DNA of 6,035 nucleotides from Eubacteriales bacterium (GTDB lineage Bacteria; Bacillota; Clostridia; Christensenellales; CAG-138), in contig JAQVML010000100.1 of assembly GCA_028703645.1 (NCBI GenBank), positions 1-6,035 on the forward strand, written 5' to 3'. This document shows, piece after piece, positions 1 through 5,435 of the stretch; positions within the stretch are counted from its first letter, which is position 1; each line of letters starts with the position of its first letter. Made by a program: the position numbers and the translations under genes. The notes below the pieces were generated by a model, which worked only from the letters and a program-made list of their open reading frames with translations, did not search any database and was not told the origin of the DNA.

Positions 1-1152
1 TTCTTCCAGCGTGAGTCCCTCGCCAACGATGTCCACCATGCAGTTATACAACTGGGATTTGCCGAGGTTATAGAGCGTGACGCCCATGGAGACGTTTGCG
101 CCAACCCAGGGATCATCATAGACGATCGGGTCGTTGATGCGCACGCGTGCTTTTTGCAGCACCGGCACGCTGACGCTTGCGGTCTCGTCAAAGTCGCTGC
201 GATTCTTCGTGCCCTCGTAGGAGAGCTTGATGGTGAGCAGTTGGGACTTTGCCTCCGCGTCGGGGGCTACTTGCAGCTTAACGGAGAGGACATAGGCGTC
301 GTCCTTGTCGATGGTGCCGATGAAGACACTGCTGCTACCACCCGGCGCGGGAAGAATTGCGCCCGAATCGTTGCTAAAGTCGAGCTGCAGGTTGGTGATC
401 GCCTCGCGCTTGGAGGTGTTGGCAACCACAAGGCGCAGGGTGACGGTGTCGCCGGCATAGATGGCGTCTTCACTGAAGTTATAGGATTCAATGATGACTT
501 TCGGCTTGCTCTTGTAGCCGCTGCCGCCGCCGCTGCTGGAACCGCCCTCAGACTTTTCACGGACAACAATGGTTACCGGGATATTATCTTTCATGCCACC
601 ATTATAGGTGACAACGAAATTCAGCGTCTTATCGCCGGGAGTTACGGTAGAAAGCAACGTGCCGCTTACTTTGAAATATGCGCGATCCCCGATTGCAAGT
701 GTATCTGCGCTCCAATCAATCAGCTCGCTGTTGACGGAGTCCCAAGTTTTATAGGCACCGATCGATGGCGCAGAGGCGAATGGATACGCATCCGAGTTCG
801 CCGGAGAAGGAACTGGCAATGTGCATCCCAGACCGGTTGCGCTCTCTAAATTCTTGTTGAGAATCGGAACATAAAACTCGATTTTTTCTCCGGCATAAGC
901 GGATTGAGTTTGCAGATAACCTTTCTCCTCGTCAGAAACATCCTGAAGGAGAAAAATATGCCCATCGCCGGGTTCTGGCGTTGGTGCCGCTGGTTCTGGC
1001 GTTGGTGCCGCTGGTTCTGGCGTTGCCGGTGATGCGGATGGCGATTCCGACGGCTCAGTTACCGCCAGCGTGGTTGCCATCGGCAGCGCGGTCAGCAAAA
1101 GTGCCAACGCGACCAACATCGCAATCAGTTTGATCTTGTTTGTGTTACGCAT
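1..1152 (-). CDS. Secreted CARDB-like repeat protein linked to an ABC transporter (C-terminus cut by window edge)
   Basis: Open frame of 384 codons with no stop, running off the left edge. Residues 1-30 form a signal peptide or membrane anchor: a basic MRNTNKIK start, a hydrophobic core at about 9-23, and possible cleavage near 30. Residues 33-62 are a Pro/Thr/Glu-rich linker with TPEPAAP repeats. Residues 65-198 look like one beta-rich extracellular domain. A Gly/Ser hinge (203-212) leads to a second beta-sandwich (about 218-332, with YAGDTVTLRLVVANTS), typical of CARDB/NEW3-like adhesion-type modules. A third similar module starts near 336 (WVGANVSMGVTLYNLG). The ATG at 1152 overlaps the end of the upstream ATPase gene by 8 bases (ATGCGTAA) and has GAGGG 8 bases upstream, so translational coupling is likely. 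In clostridia such proteins often sit between a MacB-type ATPase and an FtsX-like permease, so an extracytoplasmic adaptor role is inferred. The domain family is judged from pattern only. Confidence 0.85.
   Translation of the reverse strand, partial: MRNTNKIKLIAMLVALALLLTALPMATTLAVTEPSESPSASPATPEPAAPTPEPAAPTPEPGDGHIFLLQDVSDEEKGYLQTQSAYAGEKIEFYVPILNKNLESATGLGCTLPVPSPANSDAYPFASAPSIGAYKTWDSVNSELIDWSADTLAIGDRAYFKVSGTLLSTVTPGDKTLNFVVTYNGGMKDNIPVTIVVREKSEGGSSSGGGSGYKSKPKVIIESYNFSEDAIYAGDTVTLRLVVANTSKREAITNLQLDFSNDSGAILPAPGGSSSVFIGTIDKDDAYVLSVKLQVAPDAEAKSQLLTIKLSYEGTKNRSDFDETASVSVPVLQKARVRINDPIVYDDPWVGANVSMGVTLYNLGKSQLYNCMVDIVGEGLTLEE
971..1025 (-). repeat. 21-bp tandem repeat encoding TPEPAAP units
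   Basis: Two full copies (971-991 and 992-1012) and a partial third copy (from 1013) of a 21-base unit beginning ggttctggcgttggtg on the plus strand. On the coding (minus) strand they encode the Pro-rich spacer TPEPAAP-TPEPAAP-TPEP just after the signal peptide of the secreted protein. The unit is a multiple of three, so copy-number change would alter linker length without a frameshift. Confidence 0.9.
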
Positions 1153-1900
1153 TCAAAATACCCTCAGTTTCCCGAACACGCGGTTCGTTTTGTGTGGTGC
1201 CTTCTTTTGCATTGATGACGATATCCGTGATTCTGCCGTCGAGCAGATGGATGATTTTGTCGCCGAATTCCGCAATGTGTTGATCGTGTGTGACCATGAC
1301 CAGCGTCTTTTTCTGCTCGCGCAGAATGTTGATGATCACGTGCATGACCTCATCTGACGTGCTGCTGTCGAGGTTGCCTGTCGGCTCGTCCGCAAACACG
1401 ATCTGCGGGTCGGTTACCAGCGCACGCGCAATGCCAACGCGCTGTTGCTGTCCGCCGCTCATCTCGCCGGGCTTGTGATTCATGTGCGTCTTTAAGCCCA
1501 CGAGATCAAGCATGCGCTTGGCGCGCTTGTTGCGCTGGGCCAGCGGCATACCGCTGAATGAGAGCGGAAGCGCTACATTTTCCAGCGCGGTGTAGTATGG
1601 CATGAGGTTAAAGGACTGAAAGATGAAGCCGACGCGCTTCTGTCGAAACATGATCAGTTCGCCCTGTGTCATGCGCTCCAAGTGTTTGCCCGCGATGATG
1701 ATTTCGCCGGAACTCACCTTTTCCAGCCCGGCGAGCACATTGAGCATGGTTGATTTGCCGGAGCCACTGCGGCCGATGATGGAGCAGATGTCGCCGGACG
1801 CAATCTGCAGATCTACCCCGCGCAATGCGTGTACATCCACAGAGCCAACGTGATACACTTTTTTCACGTTTCGCATGTCGATCAGCGTGTTTTCCTGCAT
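1145..1900 (-). CDS. ABC transporter ATP-binding protein, MacB/LolD type
   Basis: A 251-residue cytoplasmic ATPase, full length for the MacB/LolD/FtsE-like family. Visible motifs are Walker A GRSGSGKST (43-51), the Q-loop glutamine 95 in GFIFQSFNL, the ABC signature MSGGQQQR (147-154), Walker B IVFADEP (167-173), D-loop NLDS (176-179) and the switch histidine 205 in VTHD. The start at 1900 is chosen because AGGAGG lies 4 bases upstream and the protein then begins with the usual ID-MRNVKKVY strand. A TTG at 1975 would add 25 residues with no family counterpart. The gene overlaps the downstream secreted-protein gene by 8 bases. The family powers mechanotransmission-type export or lipoprotein/peptide handling through an FtsX-fold permease, expected beyond the left edge. 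The substrate cannot be told from the ATPase. A polar tail (about 232-251) follows the core domain. Confidence 0.95.
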   Translation of the reverse strand: MQENTLIDMRNVKKVYHVGSVDVHALRGVDLQIASGDICSIIGRSGSGKSTMLNVLAGLEKVSSGEIIIAGKHLERMTQGELIMFRQKRVGFIFQSFNLMPYYTALENVALPLSFSGMPLAQRNKRAKRMLDLVGLKTHMNHKPGEMSGGQQQRVGIARALVTDPQIVFADEPTGNLDSSTSDEVMHVIINILREQKKTLVMVTHDQHIAEFGDKIIHLLDGRITDIVINAKEGTTQNEPRVRETEGILNA

Positions 1901-1904
1901 CGTT

Positions 1905-1910
1905 CCTCCT
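1905..1910 (-). promoter_or_regulatory. Ribosome binding site of the ABC ATPase gene
   Basis: Perfect AGGAGG on the minus strand, 4 bases before the ATG at 1900. The spacing is short but the match is full. It decides the start against the upstream in-frame TTG at 1975. Confidence 0.8.
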
Positions 1911-1974
1911 GAATCGCTGGCGGTTTCACCGTTTGAAGTATTGTTTGTCAGCGATATTCTCTCCCCATTTCTCA

Positions 1975-1988
1975 AAGGATCGATCCTT
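1975..1988. repeat. 14-bp perfect palindrome in the ABC-unit leader
   Basis: AAGGATCGATCCTT reads identically on both strands. It lies about 75 bases before the ATPase start and about 30 bases downstream of the predicted transcription start, inside the untranslated leader. It could be a second regulator site or a short RNA hairpin; its function is not shown. Confidence 0.45.
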
Positions 1989-2000
1989 CGAGATATGAGT

Positions 2001-2019
2001 GTATTATTCGTACTAATAC
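2001..2019. promoter_or_regulatory. Operator-like inverted repeat at the ABC-unit transcription start
   Basis: Arms GTATTA (2001-2006) and TAATAC (2014-2019) surround a 7-base centre, giving a 19-bp imperfect dyad. It lies immediately downstream of the minus-strand -10 box, over the expected start of transcription, the classic position for a TetR-, MarR- or GntR-type repressor site. The short palindrome ATACGCGTAT (2016-2025) overlaps its promoter-proximal arm. The regulator is not in the window. Confidence 0.5.
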
Positions 2020-2025
2020 GCGTAT

Positions 2026-2054
2026 ATCATACGCTTCCCATCCCGTCCTGTCAA
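2026..2054 (-). promoter_or_regulatory. Sigma-A promoter of the ABC transporter unit
   Basis: On the minus strand, a perfect -35 box TTGACA (2054-2049) is followed after exactly 17 bases by TATGAT (2031-2026), five of six matches to the -10 consensus. Transcription would start near 2019, leaving about 120 bases of leader before the ATPase ATG at 1900. This is the best promoter match in the window. Confidence 0.8.
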
Positions 2055-2146
2055 CGTTTCCGTGAGAGAAGAATGCAACACAATTGCAAACTCCGCTCAA
2101 ACGCAGGATGGAGAAAGATGCGTTTTTTACGATGCGCTTTGCCTGT

Positions 2147-2175
2147 ATTATAGGATGGAAGCACGGGAAAATCCA
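2147..2175 (-). promoter_or_regulatory. Possible second, upstream promoter for the ABC unit
   Basis: The minus strand carries a perfect TATAAT (2152-2147), preceded after 17 bases by TGGATT (2175-2170), which matches the -35 consensus at only three positions. It could give a longer transcript reading into the same unit. It is weaker evidence than the promoter at 2026-2054. Confidence 0.25.
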
Positions 2176-2206
2176 CGTTTCTAAGGCGAAAATCCTTTAT
2201 TTATGC

Positions 2207-2235
2207 TTGAAAAAATGGGGTTGTTCTGATAGGAT
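2207..2235 (+). promoter_or_regulatory. Promoter of the metA leader transcript
   Basis: TTGAAA (2207-2212), a 17-base spacer, then TAGGAT (2230-2235), with TGA directly before the -10 box forming an extended -10 motif. Transcription would begin near 2242, at a small hairpin CGCC-GAAAAA-GGCG (2244-2257). It would give a leader of about 470 bases before metA. A closer promoter is not convincing. Confidence 0.55.
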
Positions 2236-2293
2236 GATGAAAACGCCGAAAAAGGCGGACGAAAACGCAACTAATAATAGAGGTTATTCCCAA

Positions 2294-2461
2294 ATGAGAG
2301 AGGCAAACGCACAAAACCGAAACGCGTATCCAATCAGTCCGCGCGCAGCAAAAGCGGGACGCTTGATTTCGCGCGCCGCGTTTGCCCGCGTAAACGCCGG
2401 CCTTGCCATGCGAATGCGAAAGCACGCGGAGCAAGCGGATGCGGTGGCGGCTGCCCTCTAG
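2294..2461 (+). CDS. Possible 55-residue basic small protein upstream of metA
   Basis: ATG at 2294 with AGAGG 10 bases upstream, directly downstream of the promoter at 2207-2235, ending at TAG 2459-2461. The predicted peptide starts MREANAQNRNAYPIS and is rich in Ala and Arg. It has an amphipathic, cationic middle (about 17-44), two methionines close together near its end (39 and 41), and no signal peptide or membrane segment. I recognise no family. Its position before metA would fit either an independent small gene or an upstream ORF influencing metA expression. It could also be a chance frame in GC-rich leader DNA. Other in-frame starts further upstream (from 2084) precede the promoter and are less likely. 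Confidence 0.35.
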   Translation: MREANAQNRNAYPISPRAAKAGRLISRAAFARVNAGLAMRMRKHAEQADAVAAAL

Positions 2462-2711
2462 AGCGGGGGAGATTCGGCTGTTCCCGCGGCCGAGCAGGGC
2501 GATTGCGCCCACCTGCCGGGAGAATTTTGCGTTTGTAGCGTGCGAAACTTCATATTGAATAGAACGGGCGCCGATGGCTGAATTCCATACTTGCGCATGC
2601 GCGCATGGAGGAAGTAGCCGGACGGTGTTTTTTTATGCCTTTGCAAATCGATGCCGAAGACGGGAAAACGCCAAAAAAACGAACAGGACGATACGAAAGA
2701 GGATTGATCAT

Positions 2712-3644
2712 ATGCCAATTAAAATTCCGGATGGGTTACCCGCGGGCGATCTGCTCGCGCAGGAGAATATTTTCGTCATGCCGCAGGAGCGCGCGGCAAA
2801 GCAGGACATCCGCCCGCTTCGCATCGCGATTCTCAACCTCATGCCCACCAAGCAGACGACGGAGACGCAGATTTTGCGCCTGCTGGCCAACACGCCGCTT
2901 CAGGTGGAGGTGACGCTGCTCCGCACCGGCACGTATCAGAGCCAGAACATCTCGCAGGATTATCTGGACTCGTTTTATCGCACGTTTGACGAGGTGAAGG
3001 ACGAGCACTTCGATGGCCTCGTCATCACGGGCGCACCCGTGGAGAATCTGGATTTTCAGGATGTGCATTACTGGGACGAATTGGTGCGCCTCATGGATTG
3101 GGCGGATCATAACGTGTTTTCTACGCTCTACATCTGCTGGGCGGCGCAGGCGGCGCTGTATCACTTTTACGGCATCGAAAAGCGACCGTTGCCGAAGAAG
3201 CTGTTTGGCATCTTTCCGCATGTGGTGCTGGATCGCTCCCACAAGCTCTTGCGCGGGTTTGACGAGCAGTTCATGGCGCCGCACTCGCGCCACACGACGA
3301 TTCTCGTCTCGGATGCGGCGAAGATTCGAGACCTCGACATCCTCGCGACCTCGCAGGAGGCGGGACTCTATCTCGCCGTGTCCCATAACGGGCGGCGCGT
3401 GTTCGTTACGGGTCACAGCGAATATGACGCGAAGACGCTGGAGCTGGAGTATCGCCGCGACAAGGCCGCAGGCAAACCCATCGAGCTGCCGAAAAACTAT
3501 TATCCCAACGACGACGATACGCTCCAGCCGATGATCACATGGCGTGCGCATGGTTCGCTTTTGTTTTCGAATTGGCTAAACTATTTCGTCTATCAGGAGA
3601 CGCCGTACGATATCAACGCGATTCCCGCTCAGAAAGAGAAGTAA
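2712..3644 (+). CDS. metA: Homoserine O-acetyltransferase (MetA/HTS family)
   Basis: A 310-residue cytoplasmic enzyme, matching the usual length of about 300-310 for the family. It acylates the hydroxyl of L-homoserine, the first committed step of methionine synthesis. The start is set by the conserved MPIKIPDGLPA opening and by AGAGG 9 bases upstream; an in-frame ATG at 2574 would add 46 unrelated residues. Landmarks include NLMPTKQTTETQ (42-53), GAPVE (107-111), the nucleophile Cys142 in LYICWAAQA, and the His235/Glu237 pair in FVTGHSEYD. Family work on MetA links Glu111 to acetyl-CoA use and Gly111 to succinyl-CoA use. Glu111 is present here, so O-acetylhomoserine is the inferred product, normally used with sulfide or cysteine by MetY/MetB-type enzymes. 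These are not in the window. The gene appears monocistronic, apart from a possible leader ORF, and ends before a clear terminator. Confidence 0.97.
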   Translation: MPIKIPDGLPAGDLLAQENIFVMPQERAAKQDIRPLRIAILNLMPTKQTTETQILRLLANTPLQVEVTLLRTGTYQSQNISQDYLDSFYRTFDEVKDEHFDGLVITGAPVENLDFQDVHYWDELVRLMDWADHNVFSTLYICWAAQAALYHFYGIEKRPLPKKLFGIFPHVVLDRSHKLLRGFDEQFMAPHSRHTTILVSDAAKIRDLDILATSQEAGLYLAVSHNGRRVFVTGHSEYDAKTLELEYRRDKAAGKPIELPKNYYPNDDDTLQPMITWRAHGSLLFSNWLNYFVYQETPYDINAIPAQKEK

Positions 3645-3657
3645 AAACAGAGCTGAG

Positions 3658-3690
3658 GAGCTGGCCGGAAAAGGCGGCTCTTTTTCTTTT
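3658..3690 (+). terminator. Rho-independent terminator of metA
   Basis: Stem GAGCTGGCC / GGCGGCTC with one bulged G and one G-U pair, loop GGAAAA, then tttttctttt. It starts 13 bases after the metA stop codon and separates metA from the methyltransferase gene. Confidence 0.85.
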
Positions 3691-3703
3691 GTGCTTGGCG
3701 GTT

Positions 3704-3733
3704 CTGTCATCCTTTCGACAGCTGTGATAAAAT
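3704..3733 (+). promoter_or_regulatory. Probable promoter of the rRNA methyltransferase gene
   Basis: TAAAAT (3728-3733) with TGA just before it makes an extended -10 element. The best -35 is CTGTCA (3704-3709), four of six matches, with an 18-base spacer. CTGTC (3704-3708) and GACAG (3717-3721) form an inverted repeat with 8 bases between them, overlapping the -35 region. AAGGAG (3755-3760), 7 bases before the ATG at 3768, is the ribosome binding site. Confidence 0.55.
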
Positions 3734-3767
3734 AAAGCATCTGATTTTTAATAAAAGGAGCCGACGG

Positions 3768-5060
3768 ATGCCGAAACTGCCGGAAGCGTATCGCGCGCGG
3801 ATGCGGGCGCAATTGGGCGAAGAGGAATTTCAAGCGTATCTGCGCGCAATGGAGGAACCTTCCCGCCGCGCACTTCGCGTGAATACGCTCAAGACCACGA
3901 TTGAGCGCTTTCTCGCGAACGTAGACTTTTTGTTGACGCCGACCGGAGTCCTGCCGGAGAGTTTCTTTTTTGAGGACGAGGTTGCCATCGGCCGCCATCC
4001 GCTGCATGCGACGGGGCTTTGCTATGTGCAGGAACCCGCCGCGCAAGCGCCCGCGTCGCTGACCCGTGTGGAGCCGGGCATGACGGTGCTCGACCTTTGC
4101 GCGGCGCCGGGCGGCAAAACGACACAGCTCGCCGCCAGGATGCAAAACACGGGGTTGCTCGTGGCCAACGAACCCGTGCGCAGCAGAGCGGAGACGCTCG
4201 TCGGCAACTTGGAGCGACTCGGCGTGACCAACGCGATCGTGACGTGTATGCGTCCGGACGCGCTGGCGGCCTCGCTTGGCGCGTGTTTTGATGTGGTTCT
4301 GGTCGACGCGCCCTGCTCCGGCGAGGGAATGTTTCGTAAGGACGAGACCGCAGTGATGGAGTGGTCGGAGGAACACGTGCTCTCCTGCGCTGCGCGGCAA
4401 TGGCAAATTCTCGAGAGCGCGGCGCGGCTTCTCAAGAGCGGTGGGCGGCTCGTCTACTCCACCTGCACCTTTTCGCGTGAGGAAAACGAGGGCGCGATCG
4501 AATCGTTTTGCGCCGCGCACCTGGACTATACGCTGCTGGAATCCAGACGGATGTATCCGCATTCTTCCGTCGGAGAAGGGCAGTTTATGGCCTCGCTGGT
4601 TCGCGCGGAGGACGCGTGCAAAAACGCCGCGCCGTTTACGAAACCTGCGCCCGAACGGATACCGGCGTTTGAGGCGTTTTGGCGGGAGACGTTTGTGACC
4701 GATCCTCCGATTGCAATGCTTCTGGCGGACGGGCGTGTGCTGATCTTGCCGCGATGGATTCCGAAGGAGCTCAAAAGCTTGCATATCGTTCGCGCGGGCG
4801 TGCTCGCGGGCGAACTAAAAAACGGAAGGTTCACGCCGGATCATGCGCTCGCGATGGCGAACCCTGCCGACGCGTTTCGAGCCACGGTGGACGTAACAGA
4901 CGACGCGTTGACGCGTTTTCTCGCGGGTGAGACAGTCGCTTGCGAGTCCGCGCTCTCCGGCTGGTGTCCCGCGACGGTGCTCGGCTATCCCGTCGGCTGG
5001 GGCAAGGCGGTGGACGGCGTCTTGAAGAATCACATTCCGAAGGGATTGCGGATTCGCTAA
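3768..5060 (+). CDS. rsmF: rRNA (cytosine-5)-methyltransferase, RsmF/NOL1-NOP2-Sun family
   Basis: A 430-residue SAM-dependent RNA m5C methyltransferase; the best characterised relative, E. coli RsmF (YebU), modifies C1407 of 16S rRNA. The N-terminal RNA-binding part contains RRALRVNTLK (33-42). The Rossmann core has motif I VLDLCAAPGGKTTQLA (107-122), motif IV VDAPCSGEGMF (179-189) and motif VI VYSTCTFSREENE (229-241). Cys233 of the TC motif is the expected nucleophile and Cys183 of the PC motif the expected product-release cysteine; both are intact. The C-terminal part (about 315-430) ends in LGYPVGWGKAVDG and NHIPKGLRIR, a PUA-like RNA-binding end typical of Firmicute homologues. These are somewhat shorter than E. 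coli RsmF. The start has an AAGGAG site at 7-base spacing. The gene looks monocistronic, bounded by the metA terminator and by hairpins downstream. The exact target cytosine is inferred; related Firmicute enzymes can modify other or several positions. Confidence 0.93.
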   Translation: MPKLPEAYRARMRAQLGEEEFQAYLRAMEEPSRRALRVNTLKTTIERFLANVDFLLTPTGVLPESFFFEDEVAIGRHPLHATGLCYVQEPAAQAPASLTRVEPGMTVLDLCAAPGGKTTQLAARMQNTGLLVANEPVRSRAETLVGNLERLGVTNAIVTCMRPDALAASLGACFDVVLVDAPCSGEGMFRKDETAVMEWSEEHVLSCAARQWQILESAARLLKSGGRLVYSTCTFSREENEGAIESFCAAHLDYTLLESRRMYPHSSVGEGQFMASLVRAEDACKNAAPFTKPAPERIPAFEAFWRETFVTDPPIAMLLADGRVLILPRWIPKELKSLHIVRAGVLAGELKNGRFTPDHALAMANPADAFRATVDVTDDALTRFLAGETVACESALSGWCPATVLGYPVGWGKAVDGVLKNHIPKGLRIR

Positions 5061-5086
5061 CTTCCTTTTCTTGAAAGAAAAGGAAG
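5061..5086. repeat. 26-bp perfect palindrome directly after rsmF
   Basis: CTTCCTTTTCTT, then GA, then AAGAAAAGGAAG: 12-base arms fully complementary, starting on the base after the rsmF stop codon. As RNA it folds to an 11-bp A/U-rich stem with a TGAA loop. It lacks a following T-run on either strand, so it is not a textbook terminator. It may protect the mRNA 3' end or be a dispersed intergenic repeat. Confidence 0.7.
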
Positions 5087-5222
5087 CAAAAGAACTTTAT
5101 ATGATGCGCGGTGAGCTGAATTGAATGCGAAAGAAAATAGGAAGAGAAATCGATCAGATGTCTTCTTTGACCGTAACGAAACGTGAATTCACGGCGATGA
5201 CCGACGAACAATCGATTCATCC

Positions 5223-5261
5223 AACAAGGTGCGAGGCAAACGTCTTGCGCCTTGTTTTTTT
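5223..5261 (+). terminator. Strong rho-independent terminator downstream of rsmF
   Basis: AACAAGGTGCGAG pairs with CTTGCGCCTTGTT (13 bp, two G-U pairs) around an 8-base loop, followed by a run of seven T (5255-5261) overlapping the end of the stem. It faces the plus strand. It lies 162 bases after the rsmF stop, so the rsmF transcript would carry a long 3' tail, or the terminator serves a small RNA between. Confidence 0.85.
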
Positions 5262-5270
5262 GCGTGTGAA

Positions 5271-5300
5271 TTGTGACGTTTTTGTGCGCAGCGATATTTT
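5271..5300 (+). promoter_or_regulatory. Weak promoter candidate for the secreted protein gene
   Basis: TTGTGA (5271-5276), 18 bases, then TATTTT (5295-5300); four of six matches in each box. It lies just beyond the terminator at 5223-5261 and would give a leader of about 130 bases. A perfect TTGACA at 5384-5389 is nearer but has no matching -10 box. Confidence 0.25.
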
Positions 5301-5370
5301 TGTCATGTGACCCCCAATTCGTGAGCGCTTCTTTCGTATCAAGATAGTGTCCGGGTATCAATCCGGCGAA

Positions 5371-5405
5371 TCGGAACAATGTTTTGACAAGCAATTTCGT
5401 TCCGA
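5371..5405. repeat. Inverted repeat upstream of the secreted protein gene
   Basis: TCGGAAC (5371-5377) and GTTCCGA (5399-5405) are perfect 7-base arms with 21 bases between them, enclosing a TTGACA (5384-5389). It ends 30 bases before the ATG at 5436. It could be a regulator site or a leader hairpin; the long centre makes either assignment uncertain. Confidence 0.4.
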
Positions 5406-5435
5406 CAACACGAAAAGCAAAGGAGATCCTAACAC

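Larger units (their letters stand above)
1901..2711. other. Divergent intergenic region between the ABC unit and metA
   Basis: This 811-base stretch separates the leftward ABC unit from rightward metA. It holds the minus-strand promoter and operator-like repeat near 2001-2054, the plus-strand promoter at 2207-2235, a possible 55-codon ORF (2294-2461), and about 250 bases of GC-rich leader before metA. Between about 2060 and 2206 I see only a weak minus-strand promoter candidate (2147-2175). No SAM-I riboswitch core, no T-box AGGGTGG sequence and no tRNA was found by eye. Confidence 0.6.
5061..5435. other. Intergenic region between rsmF and the secreted protein gene
   Basis: This 375-base gap holds the palindrome at 5061-5086, a strong plus-strand terminator at 5223-5261, a small hairpin CCGGGT-ATCA-ATCCGG (5351-5366), and an inverted repeat 5371-5405 before the next gene. 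The short open frames here have no convincing ribosome binding site. No sigma-A promoter with good -35 and -10 boxes is evident for the downstream gene. Confidence 0.6.

Noticed and set aside
154..849. Long plus-strand open frame of 231 codons
   Set aside because: It lies antisense to the secreted CARDB-like protein, which has a signal peptide, a good ribosome site and coherent domains in its own frame. The plus-strand translation shows no family features.
1901..1975. TTG at 1975 as ABC ATPase start
   Set aside because: An AAGGA lies at a reasonable distance, but the added 25 residues are polar and unlike the family. The ATG at 1900 has a perfect AGGAGG.
2593..2606. Overlapping palindromes GCGCATGCGC and ATGCGCGCAT in the metA leader
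   Set aside because: Short alternating G/C palindromes are expected by chance in this GC-rich stretch, and there is no promoter or T-run next to them to suggest a role.
2574..2711. Upstream in-frame ATG that would extend MetA by 46 residues
   Set aside because: The extension is Cys/Arg-rich without family counterpart, while the ATG at 2712 gives the conserved MPIKIPDG start with a ribosome site.
2236..2711. SAM riboswitch or methionine T-box before metA
   Set aside because: By eye there is no S-box core of the GAGGTGGAGGGA / GAAACCCGGCAACC type and no T-box AGGGTGGNACCGCG sequence. A covariance search would be needed for rarer classes.
2736..3551. 271-codon minus-strand open frame opposite metA
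   Set aside because: The sense strand encodes intact MetA with all catalytic residues. The antisense product has no recognisable motifs and no ribosome site.
3576..4784. 402-codon minus-strand open frame opposite rsmF
   Set aside because: It is antisense to a gene with all RNA m5C methyltransferase motifs. Its product is Arg/His-rich low-quality sequence typical of antisense frames in GC-rich codon-biased genes.
5125..5310. 61-codon plus-strand open frame between rsmF and the secreted protein gene
   Set aside because: It runs through the strong terminator at 5223-5261 and has no convincing ribosome binding site or motif.
5310..5338. SigI-like promoter (ACCCCC ... CGTA) before the secreted protein gene
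   Set aside because: The spacer is 19 bases, which seems too long for this promoter class, and only the -35-like part is striking, so it is not listed as a feature.
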